Positions 1-13,449 of a stretch of DNA of 64,000 nucleotides are shown here, one piece after another. The position numbers were made by a program, and so were the translations under genes. The stretch comes from Deltaproteobacteria bacterium (lineage in GTDB: Bacteria > Desulfobacterota > GWC2-55-46 > JADFVP01), in contig JAJCZH010000006.1 in the NCBI GenBank assembly GCA_029262515.1, forward strand, positions 1-64,000. Direction: 5' to 3'. Below the pieces are notes generated by a model. The model ran no database searches and was not told the DNA's origin. It worked only from the letters and a program-made list of their open reading frames with translations. Every line of letters begins with the position of its first letter. The stretch's first letter is position 1.

Positions 1-136
1 GGTAATGCCCGGAGACAATGTCAACCTTGATGTCGAGCTGATTGCCCCGATAGCGATGGAAGAGGGCCTTCGTTTCGCGATACGCGAGGGCGGCAGAACG
101 GTTGGATCCGGTGTTGTAACGAGCATAATAGAGTAG
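1..136 (+). CDS. tuf: Elongation factor Tu, 3' end only (partial)
   Basis: The window opens inside the last 44 codons of a tuf gene, coding the end of beta-barrel domain 3 (ending in VVTSIIE). EF-Tu carries aminoacyl-tRNA to the ribosome as a GTP complex. The sequence equals the 3' end of the complete tuf at 16862-18061 except for one silent change at position 100 (ACG against ACT, both Thr). The identity continues 17 bases past the stop codon. A tuf copy just before rpmG and tRNA-Trp is the usual arrangement in former Deltaproteobacteria. The 5' end lies outside the window. Confidence 0.97.
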   Translation, partial: VMPGDNVNLDVELIAPIAMEEGLRFAIREGGRTVGSGVVTSIIE

Positions 137-231
137 GGTTCGCGGACTTTTCCTGAACCCATTAATTTTTTTAGTACTTAAGGCGTCGTCTTTACAGGCA
201 ACGCAAACAGTGCTACGGAGTAAAAAGTACG

Positions 232-381
232 ATGAGTGATATAATTACGCTTGCATGCACAGAATGTAAGCGCAGAAACTATTCGACTACCAAGAACAAA
301 AAGACGATTCCTGAGCGGCTGGAGCTTAAGAAGTTCTGCAAGCATTGCAGAAAGCATACGCCTCATAAGGAAACGAAGTAG
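232..381 (+). CDS. rpmG: 50S ribosomal protein L33, zinc-binding form
   Basis: This 49-residue protein is a small basic component of the large subunit, near the E site. Two CxxC pairs are visible (CTEC near the N-terminus and CKHC near residues 36-39), which is the zinc-binding (C+) version of L33. The ATG at 232 is preceded by GGAG about 10 bases upstream. It sits between tuf and tRNA-Trp, the usual place in this type of cluster. It is too short to be found by a 60-codon ORF cut-off. Confidence 0.95.
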   Translation: MSDIITLACTECKRRNYSTTKNKKTIPERLELKKFCKHCRKHTPHKETK

Positions 382-469
382 ACAGGAGCCGAAGTAAGCC
401 CCTTTGCCTGTTCCGGTCGATCGGGAGCCGGGTAAAGGAGCATCGGTCAAAAGGCAGCTAGACAGGCCC

Positions 470-498
470 TTGACACGAAACCGGGAACGGGGACGATA
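470..498 (+). promoter_or_regulatory. Weak candidate promoter for tRNA-Trp
   Basis: A perfect TTGACA hexamer lies at 470-475. Seventeen bases later is ACGATA (493-498), a poor -10 match. The predicted start would be close to the tRNA 5' end at 506. The -35 is good and the -10 is not, so the tRNA may instead be cut from a tuf-rpmG transcript. Confidence 0.25.
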
Positions 499-505
499 GC
501 ACCAC

Positions 506-582
506 AGGCCAGTAGCTCTAACGGCTAGAGCGGCGGTCTCCAAAACCGCATGTTGGGGGTTCGAATCCCTCCTGGCCTGCCA
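506..582 (+). tRNA. trnW: tRNA-Trp (anticodon CCA), 3' CCA encoded
   Basis: The sequence folds as a full cloverleaf. The acceptor arms AGGCCAG (506-512) and CTGGCCT (572-578) pair. The D-arm is GCTC/GAGC. The anticodon stem GCGGT/ACCGC encloses the loop CTCCAAA with anticodon CCA at 540-542. The T-arm carries GGTTCGAAT. Discriminator G579 is followed by encoded CCA (580-582) and then seven T. A tRNA-Trp directly before secE-nusG is a conserved bacterial arrangement. Confidence 0.97.
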
Positions 583-657
583 TTTTTTTACTCCACCCGA
601 GGCTGGTATCGGTCATTGGATGTATGGGTTGATTGGCGCTTCAGGAACTTTTTTATG

Positions 658-686
658 CCGGCTCCGCATTGAGCTGGTTGGTTTTT
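658..686 (+). terminator. Candidate intrinsic terminator between tRNA-Trp and secE
   Basis: CCGGCTC (658-664) pairs with GAGCTGG (671-677), including one G-U pair, across a six-base loop. Five T follow at 682-686 after a short gap. It would separate the tuf-rpmG-tRNA transcript from secE-nusG. The offset of the T-run makes it a modest candidate. Confidence 0.4.
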
Positions 687-767
687 ATTGAGTTACACGA
701 GTGCTCTGCGCTTTTTTCGAATATTTGCTCGCCGTACGTTACGGTGTAGAAAAATGAACGGGTTGGT

Positions 768-959
768 ATGTTTTCTATAGGTAATGCAAAACAGTTTATA
801 ACCGAGGCTCGCAGCGAACTCAGGAAGGTTACTTGGCCTACAAAGCAGCAAACCATGAGTTCCACCTGGGTCGTAATAGTTGTGACCTTTGTGCTCGCAG
901 CTTTTCTCGGTCTTGTTGACCTCTTCCTTTCAAAAGGAATTGGATTTATCATTAAGTAG
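768..959 (+). CDS. secE: Preprotein translocase subunit SecE
   Basis: SecE clamps the SecY channel in the inner membrane. At 63 residues this is the short, single-span form. An amphipathic stretch (TEARSELRKVTWPTKQQ, about residues 12-28) precedes one transmembrane helix (about 33-57). The motif KVTWPT is the family hallmark. It lies directly before nusG, as in nearly all bacteria. SecY, its partner, is at 27685. Confidence 0.95.
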   Translation: MFSIGNAKQFITEARSELRKVTWPTKQQTMSSTWVVIVVTFVLAAFLGLVDLFLSKGIGFIIK

Positions 960-1042
960 CTATTTAGCCTGAAAAAGGCATATGCCCTTCTGTCCTCCAA
1001 GTTGTGAGGACCTGGTATCGGGGGCTACAAGTCAGGAGCGGT

Positions 1043-1579
1043 ATGGAGAAGAAGTGGTACGTGGTTCACACTTACTCTGGGTATGAGGACAAGGTAAAAG
1101 CTGCGCTCGAAGAGAGTATTCTGAATGCCGAGAAAGAGGAACTTTTTGGTGAGATACTTGTTCCTTCGGAAAAAGTCGTTGAGATGGCCAAGGGCGTTAA
1201 AAAAACGACCATGCGCAAGTTCTTTCCGAGTTATATAATCGTCAACATGGTTCTAAACGACGAGACATGGCACATAGTAAAATCTACGCCCAAGGTTACC
1301 GGGTTTGTCGGCGGTCAGGACACAGAAATGCCGCCTGCCGTACCGGAGTCCGAGGTTATGCGTATAACCCATCAGATGGAAGAGGGTGCGGTAAGGCCGA
1401 AGCCGAAGGTTCTTTTTGAGCGTGGTGAGAACATAAGGGTTATAGACGGCCCGTTTACCAACTTCACAGGCATAGTAGAAGAGGTTAAGCCGGACAAGGG
1501 CAAACTTCGCGTGCTCGTAAGTATCTTTGGCCGTGCTACTCCTGTTGAACTCGATTTTATTCAGGTAGAGAAGTCATAA
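1043..1579 (+). CDS. nusG: Transcription termination/antitermination factor NusG
   Basis: NusG binds RNA polymerase and links it to Rho or to ribosomal protein S10. The 178-residue protein has the NGN domain ([11 protein letters not shown] at residues 5-15) and a C-terminal KOW domain (from about residue 122, with VIDGPF). An in-frame ATG at 1004 exists. The start at 1043 is preferred because AGGAG lies at 1034-1038 and the protein then begins [13 protein letters not shown], as in the family. A small hairpin (GTCCTC 992-997 with GAGGAC 1006-1011) precedes it. Confidence 0.96.
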   Translation: MEKKWYVVHTYSGYEDKVKAALEESILNAEKEELFGEILVPSEKVVEMAKGVKKTTMRKFFPSYIIVNMVLNDETWHIVKSTPKVTGFVGGQDTEMPPAVPESEVMRITHQMEEGAVRPKPKVLFERGENIRVIDGPFTNFTGIVEEVKPDKGKLRVLVSIFGRATPVELDFIQVEKS

Positions 1580-1661
1580 CTGTTATTTAGTGCGTGTGCC
1601 GTGTGAGTGGCGGTGCTGCAATTGAGTCGTGTATTAGGTCGTAAAGAAAGGTATTGAAAAG

Positions 1662-2087
1662 ATGGCAAAGAAAGTTTTAGGGCTTATAAAGCTCCAGATT
1701 GCGGCAGGCAAGGCGAACCCGTCACCGCCGATAGGCCCTGCACTCGGACAGCATGGCGTAAATATAATGGATTTCTGCAAGGCCTTCAATGCCAAGACGC
1801 AGAAAGAAGGGGATACCGTTATTCCGGTCGTAATTACCGTTTATGCCGATAGGTCCTTTTCATTTATAACAAAGACGCCTCCGGCACCGGTACTGCTTTT
1901 AAAGGCGGCAGGTATCGCCAAGGGTTCGAAGGAACCGAACAAAGAGAAGGTCGGTAAGGTGACAAGCAAGCAGATAGAGGAGATAGCGAAACTTAAGACT
2001 CCTGACCTGTCAGCAGGCAGCCTTGAGGCCGCGATGAAGACTATTGCCGGTACCGCCAGAAGTATGGGCATTAACGTAGAGGGGTAA
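1662..2087 (+). CDS. rplK: 50S ribosomal protein L11
   Basis: L11 forms the GTPase-associated centre with 23S rRNA. It has the usual length of 141 residues. The proline-rich N-terminal segment [16 protein letters not shown] (about residues 20-35) is the thiostrepton-contact region. The C-terminal rRNA-binding domain ends with TAxSMGI. It is followed after 5 bases by rplA, so the two form the usual L11-L1 pair. AAAGAAAGG lies upstream of the ATG. Confidence 0.97.
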   Translation: MAKKVLGLIKLQIAAGKANPSPPIGPALGQHGVNIMDFCKAFNAKTQKEGDTVIPVVITVYADRSFSFITKTPPAPVLLLKAAGIAKGSKEPNKEKVGKVTSKQIEEIAKLKTPDLSAGSLEAAMKTIAGTARSMGINVEG

Positions 2088-2092
2088 CAGAG

Positions 2093-2788
2093 ATGGGTAA
2101 GAAGTATAGCGCGGCGGCTGAGAAGGTAGAAATAGACCGCATATACGGCATAGATGAAGCTTTTGAACTCGTAGCACAGCTCGGTGTTGCCAGGTTCGAT
2201 GAGACCGTAGAGGTCTCCGGGCGACTCGGCGTTGACCCGAGACAGGCCGATCAGATGGTCAGGGGTACGGTTGTTCTTCCCAACGGTTCAGGTAAGGATG
2301 TGCGGGTACTGGTCTTTGCCAAGGGCGAGAAGGAGGCCGAGGCGCTTGCAGCCGGAGCAGATTATGCCGGAGCGGAAGAGCTGGTAGAGAAGATCAAGAA
2401 GGGCTGGACAGACTTTGACAGCACGGTTGCCACGCCGGATATGATGGTGGAGGTCGGCAAACTAGGTAAGGTGCTCGGGCCGAGGGGGCTTATGCCTAAT
2501 CCTAAGCTCGGAACCGTAACCTTCGAGGTAAAGAAGGCCGTTGAAGAGCTCAAGGCCGGTAAGGTCGAATACAGGGTTGACAAGGTCGGCAATATTCATG
2601 TGCCGATAGGCAAGCTTTCTTTCGGAGCGGATAAGCTTAAAGAGAACTTCTCCGCACTGCTCGAAGCTGTCAGCAAGGCAAAACCGTCGGCGAGCAAAGG
2701 CACGTATATAAGAAGCCTCTTCCTCTCTTCCACAATGGGGCCGTCGGTAAAGCTTGATGTAGTAGAGGTGAAAAAGTCCTACAAGTAA
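2093..2788 (+). CDS. rplA: 50S ribosomal protein L1
   Basis: L1 builds the mobile L1 stalk that moves deacylated tRNA. In E. coli it also represses its own mRNA. The 231-residue length is normal. The segment [18 protein letters not shown] is the family signature (about residues 124-141). The gene starts 5 bases after the rplK stop and has GAGGGG upstream. An L1 target on the mRNA could not be identified with confidence in the rplK leader (1580-1661). Confidence 0.97.
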   Translation: MGKKYSAAAEKVEIDRIYGIDEAFELVAQLGVARFDETVEVSGRLGVDPRQADQMVRGTVVLPNGSGKDVRVLVFAKGEKEAEALAAGADYAGAEELVEKIKKGWTDFDSTVATPDMMVEVGKLGKVLGPRGLMPNPKLGTVTFEVKKAVEELKAGKVEYRVDKVGNIHVPIGKLSFGADKLKENFSALLEAVSKAKPSASKGTYIRSLFLSSTMGPSVKLDVVEVKKSYK

Positions 2789-2972
2789 CCTGGCTTATTT
2801 ATATAAACCGGGCCTGTTTTAGTTAACTGGGCTTATTTTAGCTATAGAGCTTATCGTAGTTAACGGGTGCTTTTTCGGGTATAAGGTTTTAAAGGCTGGT
2901 ATGAATACGTTTTTTTTAGCTTGTCCGGCCTGCTAGCGTAGAGTTTTAAATAAAGAAGATAAACAAGCATGG

Positions 2973-3025
2973 TCAGAGACAGCAGGGGCCGCAAGGCGTA
3001 AAACCAAAACCCTGCCGAGACCGGG
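2973..3025 (+). promoter_or_regulatory. L10-type ribosomal protein mRNA leader
   Basis: The 373-base gap before rplJ contains the L10 leader core. It has GAGACAGCAGGGGCCGCAAGG near 2977-2995, then CCTGCCGAGACC at 3011-3022. GCAGGG pairs with CCCTGC, and the flanking purines form the kink-turn that binds the L10(L12)4 complex in other bacteria. A second hairpin, GCGGTT/AACCGC at 3058-3073, follows but has no T-run. The expected role is feedback repression of rplJ-rplL translation. Bases 2789-2940 hold AT-rich sequence with repeated TTAGTTAAC/TTATTTTAG-like words and no assignable function. Confidence 0.8.
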
Positions 3026-3161
3026 AATGTAATTATAACGAAGGTACCGTTGTTCGTGCGGTTAAAGAACCGCCTGTAAGTTTTACGGTATCGACTTATG
3101 TATTTATCCCGCTGTCTTTGCCAGAACAGACCGTAGAGACAGAGAGGGGGGAGAAAAGAGT

Positions 3162-3686
3162 TTGGAACGTACAGATAAAGCAAAGTTTATTGATGAACTT
3201 AGCCAGAGCGTTGAGAAGGCTAAAGCGGCTTTCGTTACCGAGTACCAGGGTATCACTGCCGTAGAGATGGACGCGTTTCGCAAGGATCTTCGTGAGTCAG
3301 ACATAGACTTCAAGGTTGTTCGCAATACGCTTGCGCTTCGTGCCATAGCTGGAACCGGCTGCGAGAGTTTCAAGGAGCATCTTGTGGGTCCGGTAGCCAT
3401 GGTCTTCGGCTTTAAGGATGCAGCCAATACCGCCAAGAAGCTTGTTGAGTTTGCCAAGGAGCAGCCGAAGCTTAAACTCAGGATCGGAGCTATCGGGGAT
3501 AGTACTTTAAACCTTGATGAGATAAAAGCGCTGGCGGAGTTGCCGAGCAAGGACGTTATGCTGGCCAAGGTGATCGGCTCTATGAATGCGCCGGCTTCCG
3601 GTTTTGTCAACGTGCTCAGTGGAGTGCCGAGAGCGTTGGTGTATACTCTCAGCGCAATACGCGACGCGAAGGAGAGCGCGGCGTAA
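3162..3686 (+). CDS. rplJ: 50S ribosomal protein L10
   Basis: L10 anchors the L7/L12 dimers at the base of the ribosomal stalk. The 174-residue protein begins at a TTG codon (MERTDKAKFIDEL...). The strong purine-rich site GAGGGGGGAG just upstream supports that start. Family features include TEYQGITAVEMDAFR (about residues 26-40), VVRNTLA (52-58) and the helical C-terminus that binds L7/L12. It is preceded by the L10 leader and followed after 97 bases by rplL. Confidence 0.96.
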   Translation: MERTDKAKFIDELSQSVEKAKAAFVTEYQGITAVEMDAFRKDLRESDIDFKVVRNTLALRAIAGTGCESFKEHLVGPVAMVFGFKDAANTAKKLVEFAKEQPKLKLRIGAIGDSTLNLDEIKALAELPSKDVMLAKVIGSMNAPASGFVNVLSGVPRALVYTLSAIRDAKESAA

Positions 3687-3783
3687 GAGGTCTCTGTTCG
3701 TTCTATTGAACTTAGGCCGTATTGAACTTAAAAAGATAATTCAATTTAGAATAGATTAATAGTCAAGAAGAGGAGAAACGGAA

Positions 3784-4164
3784 ATGGCAGATGTAACAAA
3801 AGAAGATGTAGTTAAATTTCTTGAGAATATGAGCGTACTTGATATGGCCGAGCTCGTAAAAGAGCTCGAAGAGAAGTTCGGTGTTTCGGCGGCAGCCCCG
3901 GTGGCCGCAGCAGCAGCAGCCCCAGCAGCAGGCGGAGCAGCAGCTGAAGAGAAGACCGAGTTCGATGTCGTACTCAAGAGCTTCGGAGCCGAGAAGATCA
4001 AGGTCATTAAAGAGGTTCGCGCCGTAACCGGGCTCGGACTCAAAGAGGCCAAGGAGCTTGTCGAAGGCGCACCTGGAACACTTAAAGAGGGTGTTGATAA
4101 GGACGAGGCCGATAAGATTAAGGCCCAGCTCGAAGCCGTAGGCGCCGAGATCGAAGTAAAGTAG
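3784..4164 (+). CDS. rplL: 50S ribosomal protein L7/L12
   Basis: This is the stalk protein that recruits translation GTPases. The 126 residues show an N-terminal dimerisation domain (1-35), a long Ala/Pro/Gly hinge (about 38-57), and a conserved C-terminal domain with [23 protein letters not shown]. The ATG has AGGAGAAACGG upstream. It ends just before a strong hairpin-terminator at 4171. Confidence 0.97.
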   Translation: MADVTKEDVVKFLENMSVLDMAELVKELEEKFGVSAAAPVAAAAAAPAAGGAAAEEKTEFDVVLKSFGAEKIKVIKEVRAVTGLGLKEAKELVEGAPGTLKEGVDKDEADKIKAQLEAVGAEIEVK

Positions 4165-4170
4165 TCTTTT

Positions 4171-4210
4171 CCGTCTGCCCCGCTTACTAGCGGGGCAGAC
4201 GGAGCTTTTT
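4171..4210 (+). terminator. Strong intrinsic terminator/attenuator between rplL and rpoB
   Basis: A perfect 12-bp stem, CCGTCTGCCCCG (4171-4182) with CGGGGCAGACGG (4191-4202), encloses an 8-base loop and is followed by AGCTTTTT (4203-4210). It starts 6 bases after the rplL stop. In E. coli the rplL-rpoB interval holds a partial terminator that keeps polymerase subunits below ribosomal stalk levels, and the same role is likely here. No clear promoter follows it. Confidence 0.88.
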
Positions 4211-4403
4211 ACTTGTATATGTTTTAATGGCAGTACAGCAGTGGCAGTAGGTGTAGCATGTTCCAATTTTGACTGTCGGCCCGCCGAAGCGTATCGGTCA
4301 GCCGGCTGGGCAGTCAGTCCCGCAGCCTTCAAAACTACCGGGTTTCAGATAATGGTCTTTTCTCTTTTATTTATTGCAGCACAACTTATTTTCGGCGGTT
4401 TCA

Positions 4404-4426
4404 GCCCGCAGGACTGTCCTGCGGGC
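4404..4426 (+). promoter_or_regulatory. Hairpin in the rpoB leader
   Basis: GCCCGCAGGA (4404-4413) and TCCTGCGGGC (4417-4426) form a perfect 10-bp stem with a 3-base loop, ending 37 bases before the rpoB start. No T-run follows, so it is not a classical terminator. It could be an mRNA-processing or stability element. The AAGGAG Shine-Dalgarno of rpoB lies downstream and stays free. Confidence 0.6.
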
Positions 4427-4463
4427 GAAGTCGTTGAAGGGTTTTAATTAAGGAGCTTGTTAG

Positions 4464-8627
<4,164 letters not shown>

Positions 8628-8717
8628 AAGGTAGGGCCGCTTTTCTTGCTTGTCTTGTAACTTATTGAAGCTATAGGTCTTTTTTAGTGGAAGTTGGTTT
8701 TGCCAGATAGTACGTGT

Positions 8718-8791
8718 TTGATAAACAGAGTGAATGCTGCGTGTATATGTAAGGCTCGAAAGCATTCACTTGATAAAAAAAAGAGAATGCT
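8718..8791 (+). repeat. Direct repeats TTGATAAA...GAATGCT with an overlapping inverted repeat
   Basis: TTGATAAA followed six bases later by GAATGCT occurs at 8718-8738. TTGATAAA followed seven bases later by GAATGCT occurs again at 8770-8791. Between them, AGTGAATGCT (8729-8738) pairs perfectly with AGCATTCACT (8761-8770), a 10-bp stem with a 22-base loop. An A-run follows on the plus strand, so it is not a plus-strand terminator. Confidence 0.7.
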
Positions 8792-8894
8792 TATTCCTCA
8801 GGCAAAGAAGGGCTGGGTATCATGGGGATGGGGAAAAGAGGCAAAATAGTTCGGGATTTGTGAAGAGTTTCGGCGAATTTTGACGAATTACGGT

Positions 8895-8917
8895 GAGCCG
8901 TTTGAGATTTTCGGCTC
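8895..8917 (+). promoter_or_regulatory. Hairpin upstream of rpoC
   Basis: GAGCCG (8895-8900) pairs with CGGCTC (8912-8917) across an 11-base loop in the rpoC leader. It is a modest RNA structure of unknown role. Confidence 0.4.
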
Positions 8918-9102
8918 CAAATTGAGACTGAATCACGCATAAAAGAGCAGTTACAGTAGAGTCGGCCCGGTTTGACGGCACGTTTTACGAAAGATAGCGA
9001 GTTGGGCGGGCTGGGCAGTACGAGTTTAATAGAAACAGCGAACGCTGTTAGTCTGTAATGACCTTTGCGGCACGGGAGTGTCCGCATTATAAGGAGGTAG
9101 CC

Positions 9103-12100
9103 TTGGAAAGCCTCATGGCCTTGTTTGAAAAGCACAAAAAGCCGATGGACTTTAGCGCCATCCGTATATCGATCGCTTCCCCTGAGAGAATCAGACAGTG
9201 GTCTCACGGAGAGGTGAAGAAGCCAGAGACGATAAACTACAGGACCTTTAAGCCGGAGCGGGACGGGCTCTTCTGTGCGAAGATCTTCGGTCCGGTGAAG
9301 GACTTCGAGTGCAACTGCGGCAAGTATAAGAGAATGAAGCACAGGGGCATCGTCTGCGAGAAGTGCGGTGTGGAGGTTATACCGTCCAAGGTCAGAAGAG
9401 AGCGGCTCGGTCATATCGACCTTGCTACACCTGTTTCTCATATCTGGTTTCTCAGGAGCCTTCCGTCTCGTATAGGCGCGGTGCTCGATATGACCTTGAA
9501 GGAGCTAGAGCGCGTTCTCTACTACGAGAATTATATAGTTATCGACCCGAAGGAGACCGAACTTACGGTCGGTGAAGTCCTTAACGAGGAAAAGTTCCAG
9601 GAGGCGATGGAGCAGTGGGGTTTCGACAGTTTTGACGCCGGTATGGGCGCCGAAGCTATACGCAAGATATTGCGCTCACTCGAACTCGAAGAGATAGCCG
9701 TAACTCTTCGGGCCGAGATGAAGAAGACCGCATCCGACGCCAAGAAGAAGAAGATTGCCAAGAGGCTCAAGGTAGTAGACGCCTTTTTACAATCCGGCAA
9801 CAAGCCGGAGTGGATGGTACTGGAGGTTATACCGGTGCTTCCGCCGGATCTTCGTCCGCTTGTTCCTCTCGATGGAGGCCGTTTTGCGACTTCCGACCTT
9901 AACGATCTCTACCGCCGCGTGATCAACAGGAACAACAGGCTCAAGAGGCTTATGGAGCTTAGCGCTCCCGATATCATTATACGTAACGAAAAGCGGATGC
10001 TTCAGGAGGCCGTTGACGCGCTCTTTGATAACGGTCGCAGGGGACGCATAATCACTGGCCAGAACAAGAGGCCGCTTAAATCCTTGAGCGACATGATAAA
10101 GGGTAAAGGCGGGCGCTTCCGCCAGAACCTGCTCGGCAAGAGGGTAGATTACTCCGGCCGCTCGGTCATCGTCGTCGGGCCGGATCTCAGGCTCCACCAG
10201 TGCGGTCTTCCGAAGAAGATGGCGGTAGAGCTCTTTAAGCCATTTATCTATCAGAAGCTTGAAGAGAGGGGTTACGCAACCACGATCAAAAGCGCCAAGA
10301 AGATGTTAGAGAAAGAGAGGCCCGAAGTCTGGGATGTTCTCGACGAGGTTATACGCGAGCACCCGGTAATGCTAAACCGCGCACCTACGCTGCACAGGCT
10401 CGGAATTCAGGCCTTTGAGCCGCTCTTAATAGAGGGCAAGGCTATACAGCTTCATCCGCTTGTCTGTACGGCTTTTAATGCCGACTTCGATGGAGACCAG
10501 ATGGCTGTTCATGTGCCTCTGTCTATTGAGTCGCAGGTTGAGGCGCGCGTACTGATGATGAGCACCAACAATATTCTTTCGCCGGCAAGCGGCAAGCCTA
10601 TAATCGTTCCAACTCAGGATATAGTGCTCGGACTCTACTATATGACGCGCGAGAGGGTCGGGGTAAAAGGAGAGCATAGGAGCTACAGCTCTTTCGACGA
10701 GGTGCGGGCCGCGTACGATGGGGATGCCGCCCACCTGCAGGCCGCTATTAAGGTGCGCCACAACGGAGTTAATGTCGATACGACCGTTGGCAGGGTTATC
10801 CTCATGGAAATCATACCCGAAGCCATAGATTTTGAAGAGGTCAACAAGGTCATGGACAAGAAGCGCCTGGCCGACCTTATCGATACCTGTTACAGACAAT
10901 GCGGCAGCAAGGAGACGGTTGTTCTCGCTGACAAGCTTAAGGACTTAGGTTACATGTACGCCACAAAGGCCGGAATCTCTATCTGTATCGACGACATGAA
11001 GATACCTGTGAAGAAGGGCGAACTTCTCGACAGCGCATACGGCGAGGTTCAGGAGATACAGACCCAGTACCAGGAAGGCCTGATTACCGACGGCGAGCGG
11101 TATAACAAGGTTATCGATATCTGGGCGCAGACGACTGAAGAGATAGCTGATGAGATGTTAAAAGAGCTGAGCACCGATAATGTTGAGTGCGAAGACGGTG
11201 TGGTGCGTAAACTTCCGAGCTTCAATCCCATCTTTATTATGGCCGACTCCGGAGCCAGAGGTTCCGCACAGCAGATACGCCAGCTTGCAGGCATGAGGGG
11301 ACTGATGGCCAAGCCGTCGGGTGAGATTATCGAAACGCCTATTACGGCAAACTTCCGTGAGGGTCTCTCTGTGCTCCAGTACTTCATCTCTACTCACGGT
11401 GCGCGTAAAGGTCTTGCCGATACGGCCTTGAAGACCGCCAACTCCGGTTATCTTACCAGAAGGCTGGTTGACGTGGCGCAGGACGCTATTATTTCCGAGG
11501 TCGACTGCGGTACCCTCGATGGTATCTACATGACCTCGTTGGTAGAGGGCGGGGAGATCATCGAGGCGATAGGCGAGAGGATTCTAGGCCGTGTCGCGCT
11601 CGAAGACGTAATCGATCCGTTCTCGCAGGAGATGCTGGTAAAAGCGAACGAGGAGATAGACGAGGAGAAGGTAGAAAAGATAGAAGAGTCGGGTGTCGAG
11701 AAGGTGAAGATACGCTCGGTGCTCACCTGTCGTGCCACGCGAGGTATCTGTATAAAATGCTACGGCAGGGATCTCAGCCGCGGAATCATGGTCGACATGG
11801 GCGAGTCCGTCGGCGTAATCGCCGCTCAGTCTATCGGTGAGCCGGGTACCCAGTTGACTATGAGAACCTTCCATATAGGTGGTACGGCGTCAAGAAGGGC
11901 TGAGCAGACTCAGTTAGAAGCCCGTCACGACGGTGTGGTGAAGTACCATAATATCAAGGTCGCCGTAAACTCCAAGGGCGAGCATATAGTAATGAACCGC
12001 AACGGTGAGATAGCGATTCAGGACGATCAGGGACGCGACCGTGAGCGAGATGCGGTTATTTACGGAGCGCGGCTTGTTATAAAAGAGGGAGAGAGCGTCA

Positions 12101-13272
12101 AGTCCGGTACAGTTATTGCTGACTGGGACCCGTACACGATTCCGATTATTACCGAGGTTGGCGGTACTGTACGCTTCGGTGATATTGAAGACGGCAAGAC
12201 CATGCGCGAGCAGGTCGATGAAGTTACGGGCCTCTCCTCAAGGGTTATCGTCAGCTACAAAGAGGGCGATATGAGACCCCGTATTTCCATCAAGGATGAA
12301 GCGGGTCAGACCATGAAGATAGGCGGGTCGGATATTCATGCCCGTTATCTGCTGCCTGTCGGGGCGATTATGACGACTGTAGAAGGCTCCGAGCTCAAGT
12401 CCGGTGACCTGGTTGCGAGGATCCCGAGAGAGACCACCAAGACGAAGGATATTACCGGAGGACTTCCGCGTGTTGCAGAGCTTTTCGAGGCCCGCAAACC
12501 TAAAGAGTGCGCGGTTATCAGTGAGATAGACGGTCTGGTCTCCTTCGGCGCAGATACCAAGGGCAAGCGCAAGGTTGTTATCACGCCGGATGCCGGAGGT
12601 GAGAAAGAGTACCTTATACCGAAGGGCAAGCACATAAGCGTGCGTGAGGGCGACAGGGTAATCGCCGGAGAGCCGCTTATGGACGGTAGCGCAAACCCGC
12701 ATGACATATTGAGCGTGCTTGGCGTCAAGGAGCTGGCCAAGTATCTCGTTGATGAGGTGCAGGAGGTCTATAGGCTTCAGGGCGTTAAGATAAATGACAA
12801 GCATATCGAGACTATAGTCAGGCAGATGCTCCGTAAGGTCAAGATCAAGGATGCCGGAGATACCAACCTCCTGATTGATGAGCAGGTTGACCGTACCGTC
12901 TTTGAAGAGGCGAACGAGGCCGTACTACTGAAGGGCCTGATGCCTGCGGTTGCAGAACCGCTGCTTCAGGGTATAACCAAGGCATCTCTTTCAACCGAGA
13001 GCTTTATCTCCGCGGCCTCATTCCAGGAGACTACCAAGGTTCTGACCCAGGCTGCGCTTCAGGGTAAGATTGATTACCTGAGAGGGCTAAAGGAGAATGT
13101 TGTGATGGGCCGCTTCATTCCGGCCGGATCCGGCTTTAAGAAGTATATCGGCGTAAGGTCGCATGTCGAACCGGAGCCGGTTGTCGAGACCGAGCCTGAG
13201 TTGAGCCCCGAAGAATTGCTTGGGGAGGTTGTGTCGGAGCCTCAGGCCGATGGCGATCTTCAAAACGCCTGA
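9103..13272 (+). CDS. rpoC: DNA-directed RNA polymerase subunit beta-prime
   Basis: This 1389-residue catalytic subunit carries the absolutely conserved [16 protein letters not shown] loop (Asp461, Asp463 and Asp465 bind Mg). The N-terminal zinc finger is CNCGKYKR...CEKCG and the second is [13 protein letters not shown]. The trigger-loop region has [17 protein letters not shown] reading frame is open from ATG 9058. The TTG at 9103 is chosen because AAGGAGG ends 5 bases before it; the ATG at 9115 is badly spaced. The C-terminal tail is acidic ([19 protein letters not shown]). Confidence 0.97.
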   Translation: MESLMALFEKHKKPMDFSAIRISIASPERIRQWSHGEVKKPETINYRTFKPERDGLFCAKIFGPVKDFECNCGKYKRMKHRGIVCEKCGVEVIPSKVRRERLGHIDLATPVSHIWFLRSLPSRIGAVLDMTLKELERVLYYENYIVIDPKETELTVGEVLNEEKFQEAMEQWGFDSFDAGMGAEAIRKILRSLELEEIAVTLRAEMKKTASDAKKKKIAKRLKVVDAFLQSGNKPEWMVLEVIPVLPPDLRPLVPLDGGRFATSDLNDLYRRVINRNNRLKRLMELSAPDIIIRNEKRMLQEAVDALFDNGRRGRIITGQNKRPLKSLSDMIKGKGGRFRQNLLGKRVDYSGRSVIVVGPDLRLHQCGLPKKMAVELFKPFIYQKLEERGYATTIKSAKKMLEKERPEVWDVLDEVIREHPVMLNRAPTLHRLGIQAFEPLLIEGKAIQLHPLVCTAFNADFDGDQMAVHVPLSIESQVEARVLMMSTNNILSPASGKPIIVPTQDIVLGLYYMTRERVGVKGEHRSYSSFDEVRAAYDGDAAHLQAAIKVRHNGVNVDTTVGRVILMEIIPEAIDFEEVNKVMDKKRLADLIDTCYRQCGSKETVVLADKLKDLGYMYATKAGISICIDDMKIPVKKGELLDSAYGEVQEIQTQYQEGLITDGERYNKVIDIWAQTTEEIADEMLKELSTDNVECEDGVVRKLPSFNPIFIMADSGARGSAQQIRQLAGMRGLMAKPSGEIIETPITANFREGLSVLQYFISTHGARKGLADTALKTANSGYLTRRLVDVAQDAIISEVDCGTLDGIYMTSLVEGGEIIEAIGERILGRVALEDVIDPFSQEMLVKANEEIDEEKVEKIEESGVEKVKIRSVLTCRATRGICIKCYGRDLSRGIMVDMGESVGVIAAQSIGEPGTQLTMRTFHIGGTASRRAEQTQLEARHDGVVKYHNIKVAVNSKGEHIVMNRNGEIAIQDDQGRDRERDAVIYGARLVIKEGESVKSGTVIADWDPYTIPIITEVGGTVRFGDIEDGKTMREQVDEVTGLSSRVIVSYKEGDMRPRISIKDEAGQTMKIGGSDIHARYLLPVGAIMTTVEGSELKSGDLVARIPRETTKTKDITGGLPRVAELFEARKPKECAVISEIDGLVSFGADTKGKRKVVITPDAGGEKEYLIPKGKHISVREGDRVIAGEPLMDGSANPHDILSVLGVKELAKYLVDEVQEVYRLQGVKINDKHIETIVRQMLRKVKIKDAGDTNLLIDEQVDRTVFEEANEAVLLKGLMPAVAEPLLQGITKASLSTESFISAASFQETTKVLTQAALQGKIDYLRGLKENVVMGRFIPAGSGFKKYIGVRSHVEPEPVVETEPELSPEELLGEVVSEPQADGDLQNA

Positions 13273-13308
13273 ACCTGGTTTTTTCAGGTTTCCGGAGCTA
13301 ATAATCCC

Positions 13309-13337
13309 CCCTGCCCGGTTGGCTTTTAGGGGCAGGG
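13309..13337 (+). terminator. Possible weak terminator after rpoC
   Basis: CCCTGCCC (13309-13316) pairs with GGGCAGGG (13330-13337) across a 13-base loop, about 36 bases after the rpoC stop. No T-run follows, so termination here would be inefficient or factor-dependent. It precedes a good promoter at 13379. Confidence 0.4.
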
Positions 13338-13378
13338 CGGAAAAGATAAGAATAGGACAAGTATATGCAATTTACTTG

Positions 13379-13407
13379 TTGACAATGGTATGTAAAGCTG
13401 GTAAATT
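13379..13407 (+). promoter_or_regulatory. Sigma-70-type promoter of the str operon
   Basis: TTGACA (13379-13384), a 17-base spacer and TAAATT (13402-13407) form a good housekeeping promoter 43 bases before rpsL. It would start transcription near 13414 and drive rpsL-rpsG-fusA-tuf independently of rpoBC. Confidence 0.7.
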
Positions 13408-13449
13408 ATTGAACTTTACACCACTCGGAAAAGAACAAGAAAGCGAATT

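Larger units (their letters stand above)
8628..9102 (+). other. Unusually long rpoB-rpoC intergenic region
   Basis: These 475 bases code for nothing convincing. They hold a pair of direct repeats and an inverted repeat at 8718-8791, a hairpin at 8895-8917, and a purine-rich stretch near 8800-8850. The rpoC Shine-Dalgarno AAGGAGG (9091-9097) closes the region. No good sigma-70 promoter and no T-tailed terminator were found, so rpoC is probably still read from the rpoB transcript. Confidence 0.5.

Noticed and set aside
4241-4447. 68-codon plus-strand frame between rplL and rpoB
   Set aside because: It spans the rpoB leader hairpin, lacks a ribosome-binding site and has no recognisable protein character.
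8791-9441. 216-codon minus-strand frame at the start of rpoC
   Set aside because: Much of it is the reverse strand of rpoC; no ribosome-binding site or family pattern is seen, so it is a shadow frame.
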